From Acetobacterium woodii DSM 1030 (lineage in GTDB: Bacteria > Bacillota > Clostridia > Eubacteriales > Eubacteriaceae), in NCBI RefSeq assembly GCF_000247605.1, contig NC_016894.1, positions 930,001 through 994,000 on the forward strand: a stretch of DNA of 64,000 nucleotides, in the 5' to 3' direction. A program made the position numbers and the translations under genes. The notes beneath the pieces were generated by a model, which worked only from the letters and a program-made list of their open reading frames with translations, ran no database searches and had not been told where the DNA came from. The first letter of the stretch is position 1; each line of letters opens with the position of its first letter. Of the stretch, positions 36,434 to 45,292 are shown piece after piece.

Positions 36434-36466
36434 AATAGCAAGCCGGAATAATTCCGGCTTGCTATT
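36434..36466. terminator. Perfect palindromic hairpin between convergent genes
   Basis: AATAGCAAGCCGGAAT and ATTCCGGCTTGCTATT form a 16-bp perfect stem. There is no long T run, but the position after nfo and after the minus-strand small gene suggests a bidirectional terminator. Confidence 0.65.
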
Positions 36467-36480
36467 ACTAAGCTTAAACA

Positions 36481-36633
36481 TTAAATCAGTAATGACAGGA
36501 CATAATTTAAGAGGAGATCCTCATTGATATCCCAGGGATCAGCCATAATGGTTTTATCTTCGTCAGTCAATTCAGGGTGACTGGCCGCATAGGTTTCAAA
36601 GTAGTTCAAATATTCGGATTTGATTGTTTCCAA
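36481..36633 (-). CDS. Small protein downstream of a UROD-family gene
   Basis: A possible 50-residue protein (ETIKSEYLNYFETYAASHPE, ending ADPWDINEDLLLNYVLSLLI). TTG 36633 is preceded by GAGG at 8 nt; a longer frame would begin inside the upstream gene. It is close enough to be in one operon with the UROD-like gene. No known family; acidic and soluble. It could be a small partner of that protein or a chance frame. Confidence 0.45.
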   Translation of the reverse strand: METIKSEYLNYFETYAASHPELTDEDKTIMADPWDINEDLLLNYVLSLLI

Positions 36634-36646
36634 TGATAATACCTCG

Positions 36647-37804
36647 CTAATATTTTCCGTTTTCAATCACATAACGATGCACGGCCAGGAGTTTGTTTAA
36701 ATCGAGACCTTTATTTCTGAGAATTGATTTGCCGGTGGTAAAAATATAACCGCCTCCCGGAGCAGCGCAATCAATCATTTCTTTGGCAATGTCAATACAA
36801 GCTTCAGTGGATTTTGATTTTAACGCTTCGATCGGATAATTTCCCATAATACACATATTCTTGCCGACTTTTTCTTTAATCACTTTTATATTGCCATCTT
36901 CAAAAATTCCAACAACCCGAGGGTTTAAGCTACCCAGATAATCATATAATTTTGACCAGTTCCCTTCAATAAACAAACCAACCGTGTAACCCTTTGCGGT
37001 TAAGCCATTGACGAGTCGCTCAAAGGTTGGCCAATAGAAACGTTCAAACTGTTTAGGGTTTAAAAATGAAGGCATGTGCAGCGGCATAAAAATAAACGGC
37101 AGTTTTTTTGGAGCACCCTGATAGGCGGTAACTCCCCAACGCAACATTAACGGGAGAAGAGCTTCACAGGCTTGTTCAACAAGTTCTGGACAGCGGTGTA
37201 AATCAACTGAAATACCGGTAAAACCACGGAGTTGATCTGATAAAAAATCAAAAGGGGATTCAATCATATTTTTGGTGATAATGGGAACACCAACGGAATC
37301 GGCACAATACTGGTCAATTTCCTGAAGTTGTTGAGTATAGTGCATGTAACTGAGCGCACCTTTAGCTAAATTAAGACCAGCCAGAGGACCGGGTTTGGCA
37401 AAAGCTTTATATTGTCGGGGCAGAACCTTATCCACCAGCGTTTTAAAGGGATCTTTGATGAGCTCGGGGTATTCGTTTACCAACATACCACAGACTTCAG
37501 GATGTTGCATAAAACCATCCTTATTGGGAACAAAATTTTGGGAGCCCATGGTGGTGTATAATCCCGGATACCTTAAAAAGGTGGCGGATGCCGCATCGAC
37601 TTGCATATCCCGGTAATAGATGGGGAGACATTCTTTGATAATCTCCAGATTCCAGGTTGCCGATTTGAGCTGACGGCCACAATAATCAATGGCAATTTCA
37701 GGTCCGTTTAAGGAAAAAATCGGGATGCGATCTGGTTTTTGCAGACAGATTGCTTTCTCCAGACGATTTAATCGTTCGTCAAATAATTGTTTGATGCCAC
37801 TCAT
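36647..37804 (-). CDS. Uroporphyrinogen decarboxylase (UROD) family, methyltransferase-like
   Basis: A 385-residue TIM-barrel protein of the UROD/MtaA superfamily. In acetogens such proteins usually transfer methyl groups from corrinoid proteins to tetrahydrofolate or thiols rather than make haem. The barrel start RLEKAICLQKPDRIPIFSLN and PGGGYIFTTGKSI near the C-terminus fit. I do not see the HxCx(n)C zinc motif of methylcobalamin:CoM transferases, so the substrate may differ. No corrinoid gene is adjacent (the nearest are at 42.7 and 43.9 kb). Confidence 0.75.
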   Translation of the reverse strand: MSGIKQLFDERLNRLEKAICLQKPDRIPIFSLNGPEIAIDYCGRQLKSATWNLEIIKECLPIYYRDMQVDAASATFLRYPGLYTTMGSQNFVPNKDGFMQHPEVCGMLVNEYPELIKDPFKTLVDKVLPRQYKAFAKPGPLAGLNLAKGALSYMHYTQQLQEIDQYCADSVGVPIITKNMIESPFDFLSDQLRGFTGISVDLHRCPELVEQACEALLPLMLRWGVTAYQGAPKKLPFIFMPLHMPSFLNPKQFERFYWPTFERLVNGLTAKGYTVGLFIEGNWSKLYDYLGSLNPRVVGIFEDGNIKVIKEKVGKNMCIMGNYPIEALKSKSTEACIDIAKEMIDCAAPGGGYIFTTGKSILRNKGLDLNKLLAVHRYVIENGKY

Positions 37805-37950
37805 CTTTTCACCGACCTTTATTAGTTAACAGATAATTATTTGAAAATGTTTTCATCCTTCAAAATAACACTATTTAGAATAATTGTCAATACTAAAAAA
37901 TCTTAAAAAGGGGCTTGAATCCCCCCGAAAATTGTGCTATCATCATGTTA

Positions 37951-37974
37951 ATGAGTGAGCAAGTGTTCACATAT
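37951..37974 (+). promoter_or_regulatory. ArsR/SmtB-type operator
   Basis: ATGAGTGAGCAAGTGTTCACAT is an imperfect inverted repeat of the kind bound by CadC/CzrA-type repressors (ATGA...TGTTCAYAT). It lies 12 nt before the arsR-type gene, which would allow metal-dependent autorepression of this gene and the ATPase. Confidence 0.6.
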
Positions 37975-37985
37975 TGAGGTGAAAA

Positions 37986-38297
37986 ATGGAAAAAGTTTTG
38001 AAAAACAATTATTCTGATGCAACTTTATTTGAAGTTGCAGAATTCTTTAAAGTATTGGGAGATCCCACGCGAATAAAGATTGTCAGTGCACTATTTGAAA
38101 ATGGTGAACTGTGTGTAAATGATATTGTTGATGTGGTGGATGTAAGTCGTACGGCGGTATCTCATCAATTAAGAATTTTAAAAGACAAACGGATTATTAG
38201 TTTTAGAAAAGAAGGTCAAATGAAATTTTATCATTTAGATGATGCTCATGTAGAAGTGATCGTTCTCTTGACGATCACTCATTTAAATCATCAGTAA
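37986..38297 (+). CDS. ArsR/SmtB-family metal-sensing repressor (CzrA-like)
   Basis: A 103-residue winged-helix repressor. HTH: ELCVNDIVDVVDVSRTAVSH followed by QLRILKDKRII. The last helix reads LDDAHVEVIVLLTITHLNHQ, which supplies the D-x-H ... H-x-x-H ligands of the alpha-5 zinc site used by CzrA/SmtB. It should release DNA when Zn (or Co/Cd) binds and so induce the P-type ATPase 41 nt downstream. Confidence 0.9.
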   Translation: MEKVLKNNYSDATLFEVAEFFKVLGDPTRIKIVSALFENGELCVNDIVDVVDVSRTAVSHQLRILKDKRIISFRKEGQMKFYHLDDAHVEVIVLLTITHLNHQ

Positions 38298-38338
38298 TTA
38301 TCAAGCAGATCATTGCAATTGGAAAGAGGTTGACGAAG

Positions 38339-40582
38339 ATGAAAGTATTTTTAGAAGGACTTAACTGCGCGAATTGCGCTGGAAAAATCGAAAAGTTAGT
38401 GGGAAAGATGCCAAATGTCAGTGCGGCAAGTATATCGCTGGCGACCGGATCATTGGTTATTGAAGAAGCGGATGGTTTTGCCCGGGAAGAGACCTATGAT
38501 GCGATTGTCAAGCTGGTTCATTCACTGGAACCGCATGTAGTGGTTTCGACAACCAGAAACCAGACGGCAGCAGTCACTGGTTGTGGGTGTGGTGACCATG
38601 CCCATGGACATTCTCATGAGCATGCCCATGACCATCCTAAAACGGAAGCGGTTCAAAGCCATACGCATGGGGACATGGACAAAAGACAAAAGATCGAGTT
38701 GAGCAGTGCGATTGGCCTGTTTATTTTGGGTTTTATTTTACAGGCACTGCTTCCGGCAAATTTGGAAATGGTAACCATTGGTGTTTTTTTAGGCGCTTAT
38801 TTATTAGCCGGATATCGGGTGATTTTATTGGCCTTTAGAAATATTGGACACGGCCAGATTTTTGACGAGAACTTTTTAATGGCGATTGCTACCTTTGGCG
38901 CTTTATTTTTAACTGAATGGCCAGAGGCGGCTGGGGTAATGATTTTTTTTGGAATCGGGGAATATTTTCAGGATCGGGCAGTGGACAATGCGCGACGATC
39001 AATTGCGGAAACGATTAGTTTTAATGCCATAACAGCCAATCGGGTTGACCCCGAAGGGGAGGTTGTGATTGATGCCAAAGAAGTGAAAATTGGCGATCTT
39101 CTGATTATTAAACCGGGTGAAAAAATTCCTGCCGATGGCATAATTATTGAAGGGGTTTCGCATTTGGATACATCGCCGCTTACCGGTGAATCCTATCCGC
39201 GTAAAGTTGCAAAAGGAGATGAAATCTTGAGTGGCATGATCAATGGAAATGCCGTTTTAAAAATTCGAGTTACCAAGGATTATGAAAATTCAACGGCGAT
39301 GAAAATTATGCATCTGATTGAAGAAGCCAGTGATAAAAAAGGTAAAACAGAGAAATTTATCACAAAGTTTTCCCATTATTATACACCAATTGTTGTTTTT
39401 TCGGCCATTGCGATGGCAATTATTCCGCCACTTTTTATTTCCGGAGCGTCATGGCAAACCTGGTTTTATCAAAGTTTGATATTTCTGGTGGTATCTTGTC
39501 CTTGTGCATTGGTATTATCGATTCCAATCAGCTATTTTGGCGGGATTGGCCGGGCGTCTAAAGAAGGGGTGCTGATTAAAGGCGGCAATTATCTGGATGT
39601 TTTATACCAAAGTGATGTTTTTGTTTTTGATAAAACGGGAACCCTTACTCAGGGAGAATTCAAAGTGCTTAAAGCGGAACCGGCACCGGGATTTACTGAA
39701 GCTGAACTTTTAGCGGCGGCAGCAACGGGTGAACATTATTCAAATCATCCGATTGGAAAAGCGATCACAACTTATGTAAAAATGGCTGTAGACGAAAATA
39801 ATTTAACCGATTATTTAGAAGTTCCGGGGAAAGGTACCCGTGTTGTAGTCGGCGACCAGGTTATTTTGGCGGGCAATCGAAGTCTTTTTCAGGAACATCA
39901 GATTGAATTGGCAGATAATCAAGAAACCGGAACGATTGTTTATGTAGCCGTTGATAATAAATTGGCTGGATACCTGGTCCTTGGGGATATGCTCAAAGAA
40001 AATGCTTTTTCGGCGCTGACGCTGTTGAAGAAATTAGGCATCAAAAAGACGATTATGCTCAGTGGCGATAATTCAAGTGTAGCCAACGAGATCGGAACCC
40101 AGTTAATGCTGGATGAAGTAATCGGTGATTGTTTGCCTCAAGATAAAGTTCGTGCATTTGAAAAAATAAAAGGCGGTAATACCGCCGGCAAAACAATCTT
40201 TGTTGGCGATGGGATGAACGATGCTCCGGTTCTGGCAATGGCGGATGCCGGTATTGCGATGGGCGCGTTGGGTTCCGACGCGGCAATTGAGGCAGCGGAC
40301 ATTATTTTGATGAAAGATGATCCGATGGATATTGTCAAGGCGGTCAATATTGCCAAATATACCAGACGTATTATGATTCAAAACATTGTAATGGCCTTAG
40401 GCATTAAATTAACCGTTTTGACAATGACGTTTTTTGGCATGGGAGAGATGTATTTAGCTATCTTTGCTGATGTTGGAGCGGCTATTTTAACCATTTTAAA
40501 CACCACCCGAATTTTAAGATATCGGGGATTCTGGCAAAAACAAAACAGGTCAAAGCAGCTTGTGGAAAGAATTGCTGACTAA
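38339..40582 (+). CDS. cadA: Zinc/cadmium-exporting P1B-type ATPase
   Basis: A 747-residue heavy-metal pump in the membrane. The N-terminal HMA domain has GLNCANCAGK; a His-rich stretch (about 80-115: GCGCGDHAHGHSHEHAHDHP) probably binds metal. The transmembrane metal site is CPC (387-389), the phosphorylated Asp is D431 in DKTGTLT, and GDGMNDAPVLA marks the hinge. Together with the Zn-type ArsR regulator, Zn2+/Cd2+ export is most likely. ATG 38339 is 9 nt after GGAAAGAGG. A terminator follows at 40648. Confidence 0.92.
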   Translation: MKVFLEGLNCANCAGKIEKLVGKMPNVSAASISLATGSLVIEEADGFAREETYDAIVKLVHSLEPHVVVSTTRNQTAAVTGCGCGDHAHGHSHEHAHDHPKTEAVQSHTHGDMDKRQKIELSSAIGLFILGFILQALLPANLEMVTIGVFLGAYLLAGYRVILLAFRNIGHGQIFDENFLMAIATFGALFLTEWPEAAGVMIFFGIGEYFQDRAVDNARRSIAETISFNAITANRVDPEGEVVIDAKEVKIGDLLIIKPGEKIPADGIIIEGVSHLDTSPLTGESYPRKVAKGDEILSGMINGNAVLKIRVTKDYENSTAMKIMHLIEEASDKKGKTEKFITKFSHYYTPIVVFSAIAMAIIPPLFISGASWQTWFYQSLIFLVVSCPCALVLSIPISYFGGIGRASKEGVLIKGGNYLDVLYQSDVFVFDKTGTLTQGEFKVLKAEPAPGFTEAELLAAAATGEHYSNHPIGKAITTYVKMAVDENNLTDYLEVPGKGTRVVVGDQVILAGNRSLFQEHQIELADNQETGTIVYVAVDNKLAGYLVLGDMLKENAFSALTLLKKLGIKKTIMLSGDNSSVANEIGTQLMLDEVIGDCLPQDKVRAFEKIKGGNTAGKTIFVGDGMNDAPVLAMADAGIAMGALGSDAAIEAADIILMKDDPMDIVKAVNIAKYTRRIMIQNIVMALGIKLTVLTMTFFGMGEMYLAIFADVGAAILTILNTTRILRYRGFWQKQNRSKQLVERIAD

Positions 40583-40970
40583 ATTCCGATGATGTGAACG
40601 GATCAAAAATTGTTATAAAAAAATGCCAGTCTTTATCGATCATTGTAGTACCCTGCCTTCTTTTCTTTGAAATGTTGGTGGGGTGCTTTTTTGTTATATC
40701 GATTTTGTTATTGTCGGTTAGATTAAATATGTTGACTAATAATAAAGATCGCGGTTAAATATGAATAGACTTAAATTTTGGGCAATAAGTGAGTGAAAAA
40801 TACAATGCTTATTACAAATTAATTCGCAAGCTGATTAAGAAATTTTTTAAATTGTCACCATTAAACATAACCGACATTTTTTTGCGGATGTTTGGAAAAG
40901 TGCGGTAATGGTGGTAAAATAAAGATTAAGGTTTAGTAATGGGACTGCTTTAAAAATAAATTGATCTGAG
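40583..40970. other. Gene-free region before mobB
   Basis: A terminator at 40648-40692 is the clear feature. After it, TTGACT (40732-40737) with TTAAAT 17 nt later is a weak promoter candidate for mobB. The remainder is A+T-rich with no gene seen. Confidence 0.4.
40648..40692 (+). terminator. Terminator after the metal ATPase gene
   Basis: GTACCCTGCC can pair with GGTGGGGTGC through GC and GU pairs and is followed by TTTTTT. Confidence 0.7.
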
Positions 40971-41573
40971 GTGGCAAAAATAACAACAATAATGGATATT
41001 CCAAATATGATATTAATCGGTTCGACGGCGAGAAATAGTGGAAAAACAACATTAGCTGTTTCAATCATTGAAAGATATAAAAATGAAATGCCAGTATATG
41101 CAATCAAAATAACAACAATTGCTGAAAAAAATGGAAAGTGTATTCACGGGGGAAGTGATTGCGGAGTATGTTCAAATCTGAAAGATAATTATGAAATAAC
41201 AGAAGAAAAAAAGTCGGATGGGATCAAAGATACATCGCTGCTCTTAGCCAGCGGAGCGCATCAGGTTTATTGGTTGAAGGTCGTCAAAGAGCATTTAAAG
41301 GAAGGGATTAATGCGGTGATTGCCCGGATACCTGAAAACGCCCTGATTGTTTGTGAATCAAACAGTTTAAGAAAAGTGGTGCATCCCGGTTTTTTTGTTA
41401 TTGTTAAAAATACCAAAGTGGGAGCCATCAAAAAATCAGCCAGCGAAGTTTGGGATCAGGCAGATTTTGTTTTTGACAACAATTTCACCGATGATTTTGC
41501 AGAAATTACCAGCGAGATTGACCGCCGAATCGGTCAAAAGCGAATACCTTTATTTCCCGCTAAAGTGATTTGA
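40971..41573 (+). CDS. mobB: MobB-like P-loop GTPase (Moco dinucleotide synthesis)
   Basis: A 200-residue P-loop protein; GSTARNSGKTTLA is the Walker A. Two Cys-containing segments follow (GKCIHGGSDCGVC). Family members assist MobA in attaching GMP to molybdopterin, which fits the neighbour mobA converging from the right. Sequence similarity to classic MobB is moderate. GTG 40971 has no clear ribosome site, and ATG 40992 is also possible, so the start is uncertain. Confidence 0.65.
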   Translation: MAKITTIMDIPNMILIGSTARNSGKTTLAVSIIERYKNEMPVYAIKITTIAEKNGKCIHGGSDCGVCSNLKDNYEITEEKKSDGIKDTSLLLASGAHQVYWLKVVKEHLKEGINAVIARIPENALIVCESNSLRKVVHPGFFVIVKNTKVGAIKKSASEVWDQADFVFDNNFTDDFAEITSEIDRRIGQKRIPLFPAKVI

Positions 41574-41605
41574 TCAAAAAAACGCATCGCGGGACCCGAA
41601 AAAAT

Positions 41606-42202
41606 TTATTTTTTGTTAGTGATGGACAAGAGATTTTTTTTAAGCACGTGTTGATAGTCTTCCGGGGTATTAATGTTGGCGGCAATCTGATCGTTGTTGT
41701 TAATATCAAAAATCGAATAGTCATATTGATCAATGAGACGAAATACCGAAGCAGAACCGTTTTTAATAAGGGGGTATATTTTCTGGTAACTGCTGGCGGG
41801 ATAAATACCAATCAGTGGTTCGATTCGATCATTTTGGCGTAATAAGGTGAGTTCATTTTTGTTTTCAAAATGATAATCAATTAATGAAGTGATTACTTGT
41901 TCGGTGAGTTGAGGAACATCAACACAGAGGACAAAACAATATGGGTGTTTAGCCACTTTAAAAGAGGAATATAGTCCCCCCAAAGGCCCACGATTTATAA
42001 ATTCGTCCATCACCGGTGTGATCGATGCGGTTTTGTGGGGGTAACCGGAAATAATGATATCTGTAAAACCAAGTTTTTGAGCTTTGGTGATTAGGGTTTC
42101 AAGAAAGGTTTGACCATTAAAGTCGAGCTCAGCTTTGTTTACCCCCATACGACTGCTTTTACCACCAGCCAAAATTAGAAACGAAAGTTCGAAATATTGC
42201 AT
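41606..42202 (-). CDS. mobA: Molybdenum cofactor guanylyltransferase MobA
   Basis: Transfers GMP from GTP to Mo-molybdopterin to form MGD, the cofactor of formate dehydrogenase. The 198-residue protein begins with the nucleotide-binding loop LILAGGKSSRMG, followed by Lys in NKAELDFNGQT, and has the metal Asp in LCVDVPQL. An AAAGAGG site lies just before the start. It could mature FdhF1/FdhF2 encoded 20 kb away. Confidence 0.9.
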   Translation of the reverse strand: MQYFELSFLILAGGKSSRMGVNKAELDFNGQTFLETLITKAQKLGFTDIIISGYPHKTASITPVMDEFINRGPLGGLYSSFKVAKHPYCFVLCVDVPQLTEQVITSLIDYHFENKNELTLLRQNDRIEPLIGIYPASSYQKIYPLIKNGSASVFRLIDQYDYSIFDINNNDQIAANINTPEDYQHVLKKNLLSITNKK

Positions 42203-42224
42203 ATAAATCCTCTTTCTAAAAAGT

Positions 42225-42393
42225 TTATTAGTTAATAGGTGTTTGCGAAATTAAAAAACATCGAACAACGGTTGCTTTGGGTGCAGTTTCCACAAACGAT
42301 TTCGTAACGTGTAGGCGAACAGTGTAGAAATTGTTTCGTGGAAACTGGGCCCAAAGCCCATGGCACTTTCGCAATTCCTACTTATTAGTTAAT
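42225..42393. mobile_element. MITE-like palindromic element with 12-bp direct repeats
   Basis: TTATTAGTTAAT occurs at 42225-42236 and 42382-42393 and brackets a 145-bp imperfect palindrome. Its ends, TAGGTGTTTGCGAAA and TTTCGCAATTCCTA, are inverted repeats; further in, TGCTTTGGGTGCAGTTTCCAC pairs with GTGGAAACTGGGCCCAAAGCC. The direct repeats look like a target-site duplication. There is no reading frame. It sits in the mobA upstream region. Confidence 0.6.
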
Positions 42394-42605
42394 TATGAAA
42401 GGGTTTGGTTTTGATAAAAGTGGTAGACAATTTATTATAAGGAAGATAATGCGCTGAAGTCAAGAATAAGCTGGAATAGTTATTACTATTTTTAAATGAG
42501 GTAGTGCGATTGTAATAACATCATAACAAGAAATCAGGTTTTATAAAAGGAACTGATTATTAAACAATAAAACGGCTGCCTTGAGCGAAGAATGGAAGCG
42601 TTTAC

Positions 42606-42634
42606 TTGACAAATATAAGATAAAAGTGTATCAT
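42606..42634 (+). promoter_or_regulatory. Promoter of the first corrinoid-protein gene
   Basis: TTGACA (42606-42611) and TATCAT (42629-42634) are 17 nt apart. Transcription would begin at or just before the palindrome at 42644. Confidence 0.75.
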
Positions 42635-42643
42635 ATAACAATA

Positions 42644-42661
42644 AACATGTACACACATGTT
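42644..42661. promoter_or_regulatory. Operator-like palindrome at the corrinoid promoter
   Basis: AACATGT-ACAC-ACATGTT is a perfect 7-bp inverted repeat over the expected start site. A GntR-type repressor such as the one at 44.6 kb could bind here; that link is a guess based on position. Confidence 0.5.
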
Positions 42662-42707
42662 ACACAGGTTTCGATGAGTCGATTTTTAAAAAGAAAGGGT
42701 ATTATAT

Positions 42708-43337
42708 ATGTTGGATTTAAAGGTTTTAACGCAAGCTGTTGGAGATTTAGAAGAAGATGATGTAATGGAATTATTGAATGATTTTGTAGCTGAAAATCCA
42801 TCTGAAGCTGAAGCACAAGAAGCTGTTGCCGCTTGTCAGGGCGGTATGGCAATTGTGGGGGATCTTTTTGAAAAAGGTGAATATTTTGTTGGGGACCTGA
42901 TTTTTGCAGGTGAGTTACTAACCGAAGCAATTAACCTCTTAAAACCTGTCTTAGGAAGTGAAAATACGGCTGTAACAGGTAAGATTGTAATTGGAACTGT
43001 GCATGGTGATTTACATGATATCGGAAAAAATATTTTTAAGAGTATGTCAGAAGCGGCCGGATTTGAAGTGATTGATTTGGGAATTGATGTCGCTCCGGAA
43101 ATTTTTGTTGAAAAAGCGAAAGAATGTCAACCAACGATTATTGGATTGAGTGGCGTGTTAACTTTAGCGATTGATTCTATGAAAGAAACAGTAGATGCTT
43201 TAAAAGCGGCGGGTGTTGATGCTAAAGTCATTATTGGCGGAAATCCAGTGACTAAAGAATCCTGTGCGTATGTTGGTGCTGATGAATTCACAACCAATGC
43301 CGCTGAAGGGGTTAAAATTTGTCAGGGATGGGCATAA
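42708..43337 (+). CDS. Corrinoid protein (methyltransferase subunit, MtaC/MtbC-like)
   Basis: A 209-residue two-domain cobalamin carrier. The N-terminal four-helix cap (GMAIVGDLFEKGEYFVGDLI) precedes the B12 domain with the lower-ligand motif in GDLHDIGKN (D-x-H-x-x-G), then SGVLTLAIDSM and GGNPVTKE. It would accept a methyl group from a substrate-specific methyltransferase and pass it to tetrahydrofolate. No MtaB/MttB-type partner is adjacent, so the substrate (methanol, methoxyaromatic, amine) cannot be told. AAGAAAGGG precedes the start; a terminator follows. Confidence 0.92.
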   Translation: MLDLKVLTQAVGDLEEDDVMELLNDFVAENPSEAEAQEAVAACQGGMAIVGDLFEKGEYFVGDLIFAGELLTEAINLLKPVLGSENTAVTGKIVIGTVHGDLHDIGKNIFKSMSEAAGFEVIDLGIDVAPEIFVEKAKECQPTIIGLSGVLTLAIDSMKETVDALKAAGVDAKVIIGGNPVTKESCAYVGADEFTTNAAEGVKICQGWA

Positions 43338-43888
43338 ATAAGAATTTTAACGGAAGATAATTGAATAGTTAATCAATTAAAAAGATAAAAAGTTTAAAAT
43401 AGAAAGATAAAAAGAAGAGAATTAAACTCATCTTTTTATCTTTTTTCTTTAATCAAAATGAAAGTCTATTTTAAATTAATCAAGCTGATTTCATTAATGA
43501 AATCAAAGATATGTAGAGATTTGTATATACAGGTCGATATAAGTATGGTATAATTTCGACAAACGATTTCAGGAAAATGGTGAAAATATTTGATTTGTAA
43601 TTACTTACGACAATAATTATACAAACAAAATTGATAGCAGGATACTAATTTAGTAACTTTTACACTGCCTAAATTAAAGAGTAAAGCTACTAAATTCAGA
43701 AATAAAAAAATGTAATTTTATCTCGATTAGACCATTATCAAAAAAAAAATTTTAGGTTATAATATAGTAATAATAACAAAATAACATACTAGAAATTCCG
43801 GGTGTGATCATTAATTGAGGTAATAAGGCGGGAACTAGATATGTCGCAGGTAATCAATTTACACCTTTAAGGGAGTTGAACTTAACTT
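43338..43888 (+). promoter_or_regulatory. Intergenic control region between the two corrinoid genes
   Basis: These 551 bases hold a terminator (43403-43446), an extended -10 (TGGTATAAT, 43546-43554), a 14-bp inverted repeat (AATTTAGTAACTTT 43647-43660 with AAAGCTACTAAATT 43683-43696), and a second promoter (TTATCA 43735-43740, TATAAT 43758-43763). No gene is visible. The arrangement suggests separate, regulated transcription of the second corrinoid operon. Confidence 0.55.
43403..43446 (+). terminator. Terminator after the first corrinoid gene
   Basis: AAAGATAAAAAGA (43403-43415) pairs perfectly with TCTTTTTATCTTT (43431-43443), followed by more T. Confidence 0.75.
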
Positions 43889-44548
43889 ATGAAACAAAGC
43901 ATTGTAAGATCTATTGAAGGATTATATGAAGATCGAACCCTCGAGCTTGTCCGAATTGCCATTCGGAAAGGGTTTAAACCGATTGATATTTTCAATTGGC
44001 TGCAAATCGGAATGGAGCGGGTTGGTAAATTATATGAAACCAGCGATTATTTCATTGCGGATTTGATCTTTGCCGGAATAATTTTTCAAGAAGTTATGGA
44101 ACTGGAAGAATTAAAGGAAATTTCAAAAGTAACTCCAAAAAATAAAATCGGCAGATTGCTTCTGTTTTCAGTGTGTGGTGATTGTCATGATATCGGGAAA
44201 AATATTTTCGGTTCATTTGCTAAAACAGCCGGATTTGAAATCATCGATCTGGGCACGGATGTTTCATTATTTCAGGTGATGGAAGCCATCGAAACGGTTA
44301 AACCGGATATTATTGGTTTAAGTGGGATGCAGCAAGAAACCATTTACGAAATGAGAGCGGTTGTTTGTGAGTTAGTTAACCGCGGAATTCGAGATAATTA
44401 TCGTGTTATTATCGGAGGTGCTGTTATCGATGAAAAAGCAGGGCAAATTGTCGGCGCAGATTTTGCAACTAAAGATGTGATGATGGGTGTTGAAAAATGC
44501 AAATTATGGATGATCGAAAAAGTAGGAAAAAAAAATAATGATAAGTAG
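43889..44548 (+). CDS. Second corrinoid/B12-binding protein
   Basis: A 219-residue protein with the same cap-plus-B12 layout; the cobalamin motif reads GDCHDIGKN. It differs from the 42.7-kb protein through most of its length and has a basic tail. It is 17 nt from a GntR gene and upstream of a DUF1638 gene. It may carry methyl groups or act as a B12-based sensor for the regulator; both are inferences. Confidence 0.88.
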   Translation: MKQSIVRSIEGLYEDRTLELVRIAIRKGFKPIDIFNWLQIGMERVGKLYETSDYFIADLIFAGIIFQEVMELEELKEISKVTPKNKIGRLLLFSVCGDCHDIGKNIFGSFAKTAGFEIIDLGTDVSLFQVMEAIETVKPDIIGLSGMQQETIYEMRAVVCELVNRGIRDNYRVIIGGAVIDEKAGQIVGADFATKDVMMGVEKCKLWMIEKVGKKNNDK

Positions 44549-44565
44549 ACCAAGGTGGTAGAGAA

Positions 44566-45270
44566 ATGGGATCCCCCGAATATTTAAAAATAGTAGATGC
44601 AATAAAAAATAGAATAACCAGTGAAGAAATTAAACCGGGTGATGCCATTCAATCAGAAAATCTTCTTTGCGAAGAATTCAATGTTAGTCGAATGACGGTA
44701 AGAAAAGGCTTGGCGGTACTCGTTAATGAAGGATACATTTATTCCATACCGGGAAAAGGCAACTATGTCTGCGAACCGAATTTGGATTCATATACCTTAC
44801 ATTTTGATGAAATGATGACAACCGAAAAAAAGGGCGAAGAAATCAGGCTAATTGAAGTGAATGTTGTGAAGCCGAGTTATGAAGTTGGTTTTAACCTTGA
44901 AATTTCGGAAAATAAACATGTGATTGTGGTGAAACGTGTTTTTGTGAGTGACGGAATAGTTAAAGCCTTTGATGTAAAGTATATTCCTTATTATCGCGGG
45001 ATTCCAATTGTTGAAAAAGAGATTCGCTATGCTACTTTTCCTGAAATGGTGGCAAAGAAGAACTCTATTTTTGCGATGACTAAAAAATTGAAAATCCGTG
45101 CTATGGCAGCCAAAGGTGAAGTTAGTCAGATCCTCGATATTATGGAAGGCGATCCTGTTTTGGTGGTGGAACAAAAACTTATGGATGAAAAAGATCACCC
45201 GATTGGTTGGGGACTGATGTACTTTACCAGTGATGATTCAGGGTTAGAGGCTATTGCTTCCTTCGATTAG
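44566..45270 (+). CDS. GntR-family regulator with UTRA domain
   Basis: A 234-residue HutC-type regulator. The N-terminal winged helix (EEIKPGDAIQSENLLCEEFN, then VSRMTVRKGLAVL) is followed by an UTRA ligand-binding domain (about 80-230; DVKYIPYYRGIP, GDPVLVVEQKLMDEKDHPIG). It probably controls the corrinoid genes, for instance through the AACATGT palindrome at 42644. Start ATG 44566 follows AAGGTGG. Confidence 0.88.
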   Translation: MGSPEYLKIVDAIKNRITSEEIKPGDAIQSENLLCEEFNVSRMTVRKGLAVLVNEGYIYSIPGKGNYVCEPNLDSYTLHFDEMMTTEKKGEEIRLIEVNVVKPSYEVGFNLEISENKHVIVVKRVFVSDGIVKAFDVKYIPYYRGIPIVEKEIRYATFPEMVAKKNSIFAMTKKLKIRAMAAKGEVSQILDIMEGDPVLVVEQKLMDEKDHPIGWGLMYFTSDDSGLEAIASFD

Positions 45271-45292
45271 ATTTGAATAACTGAGGTATGGG

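Noticed and set aside
36647-37804. True haem-pathway uroporphyrinogen decarboxylase
   Set aside because: The sequence is far from HemE, no other haem genes are near, and acetogens carry many methyltransferase-type relatives.
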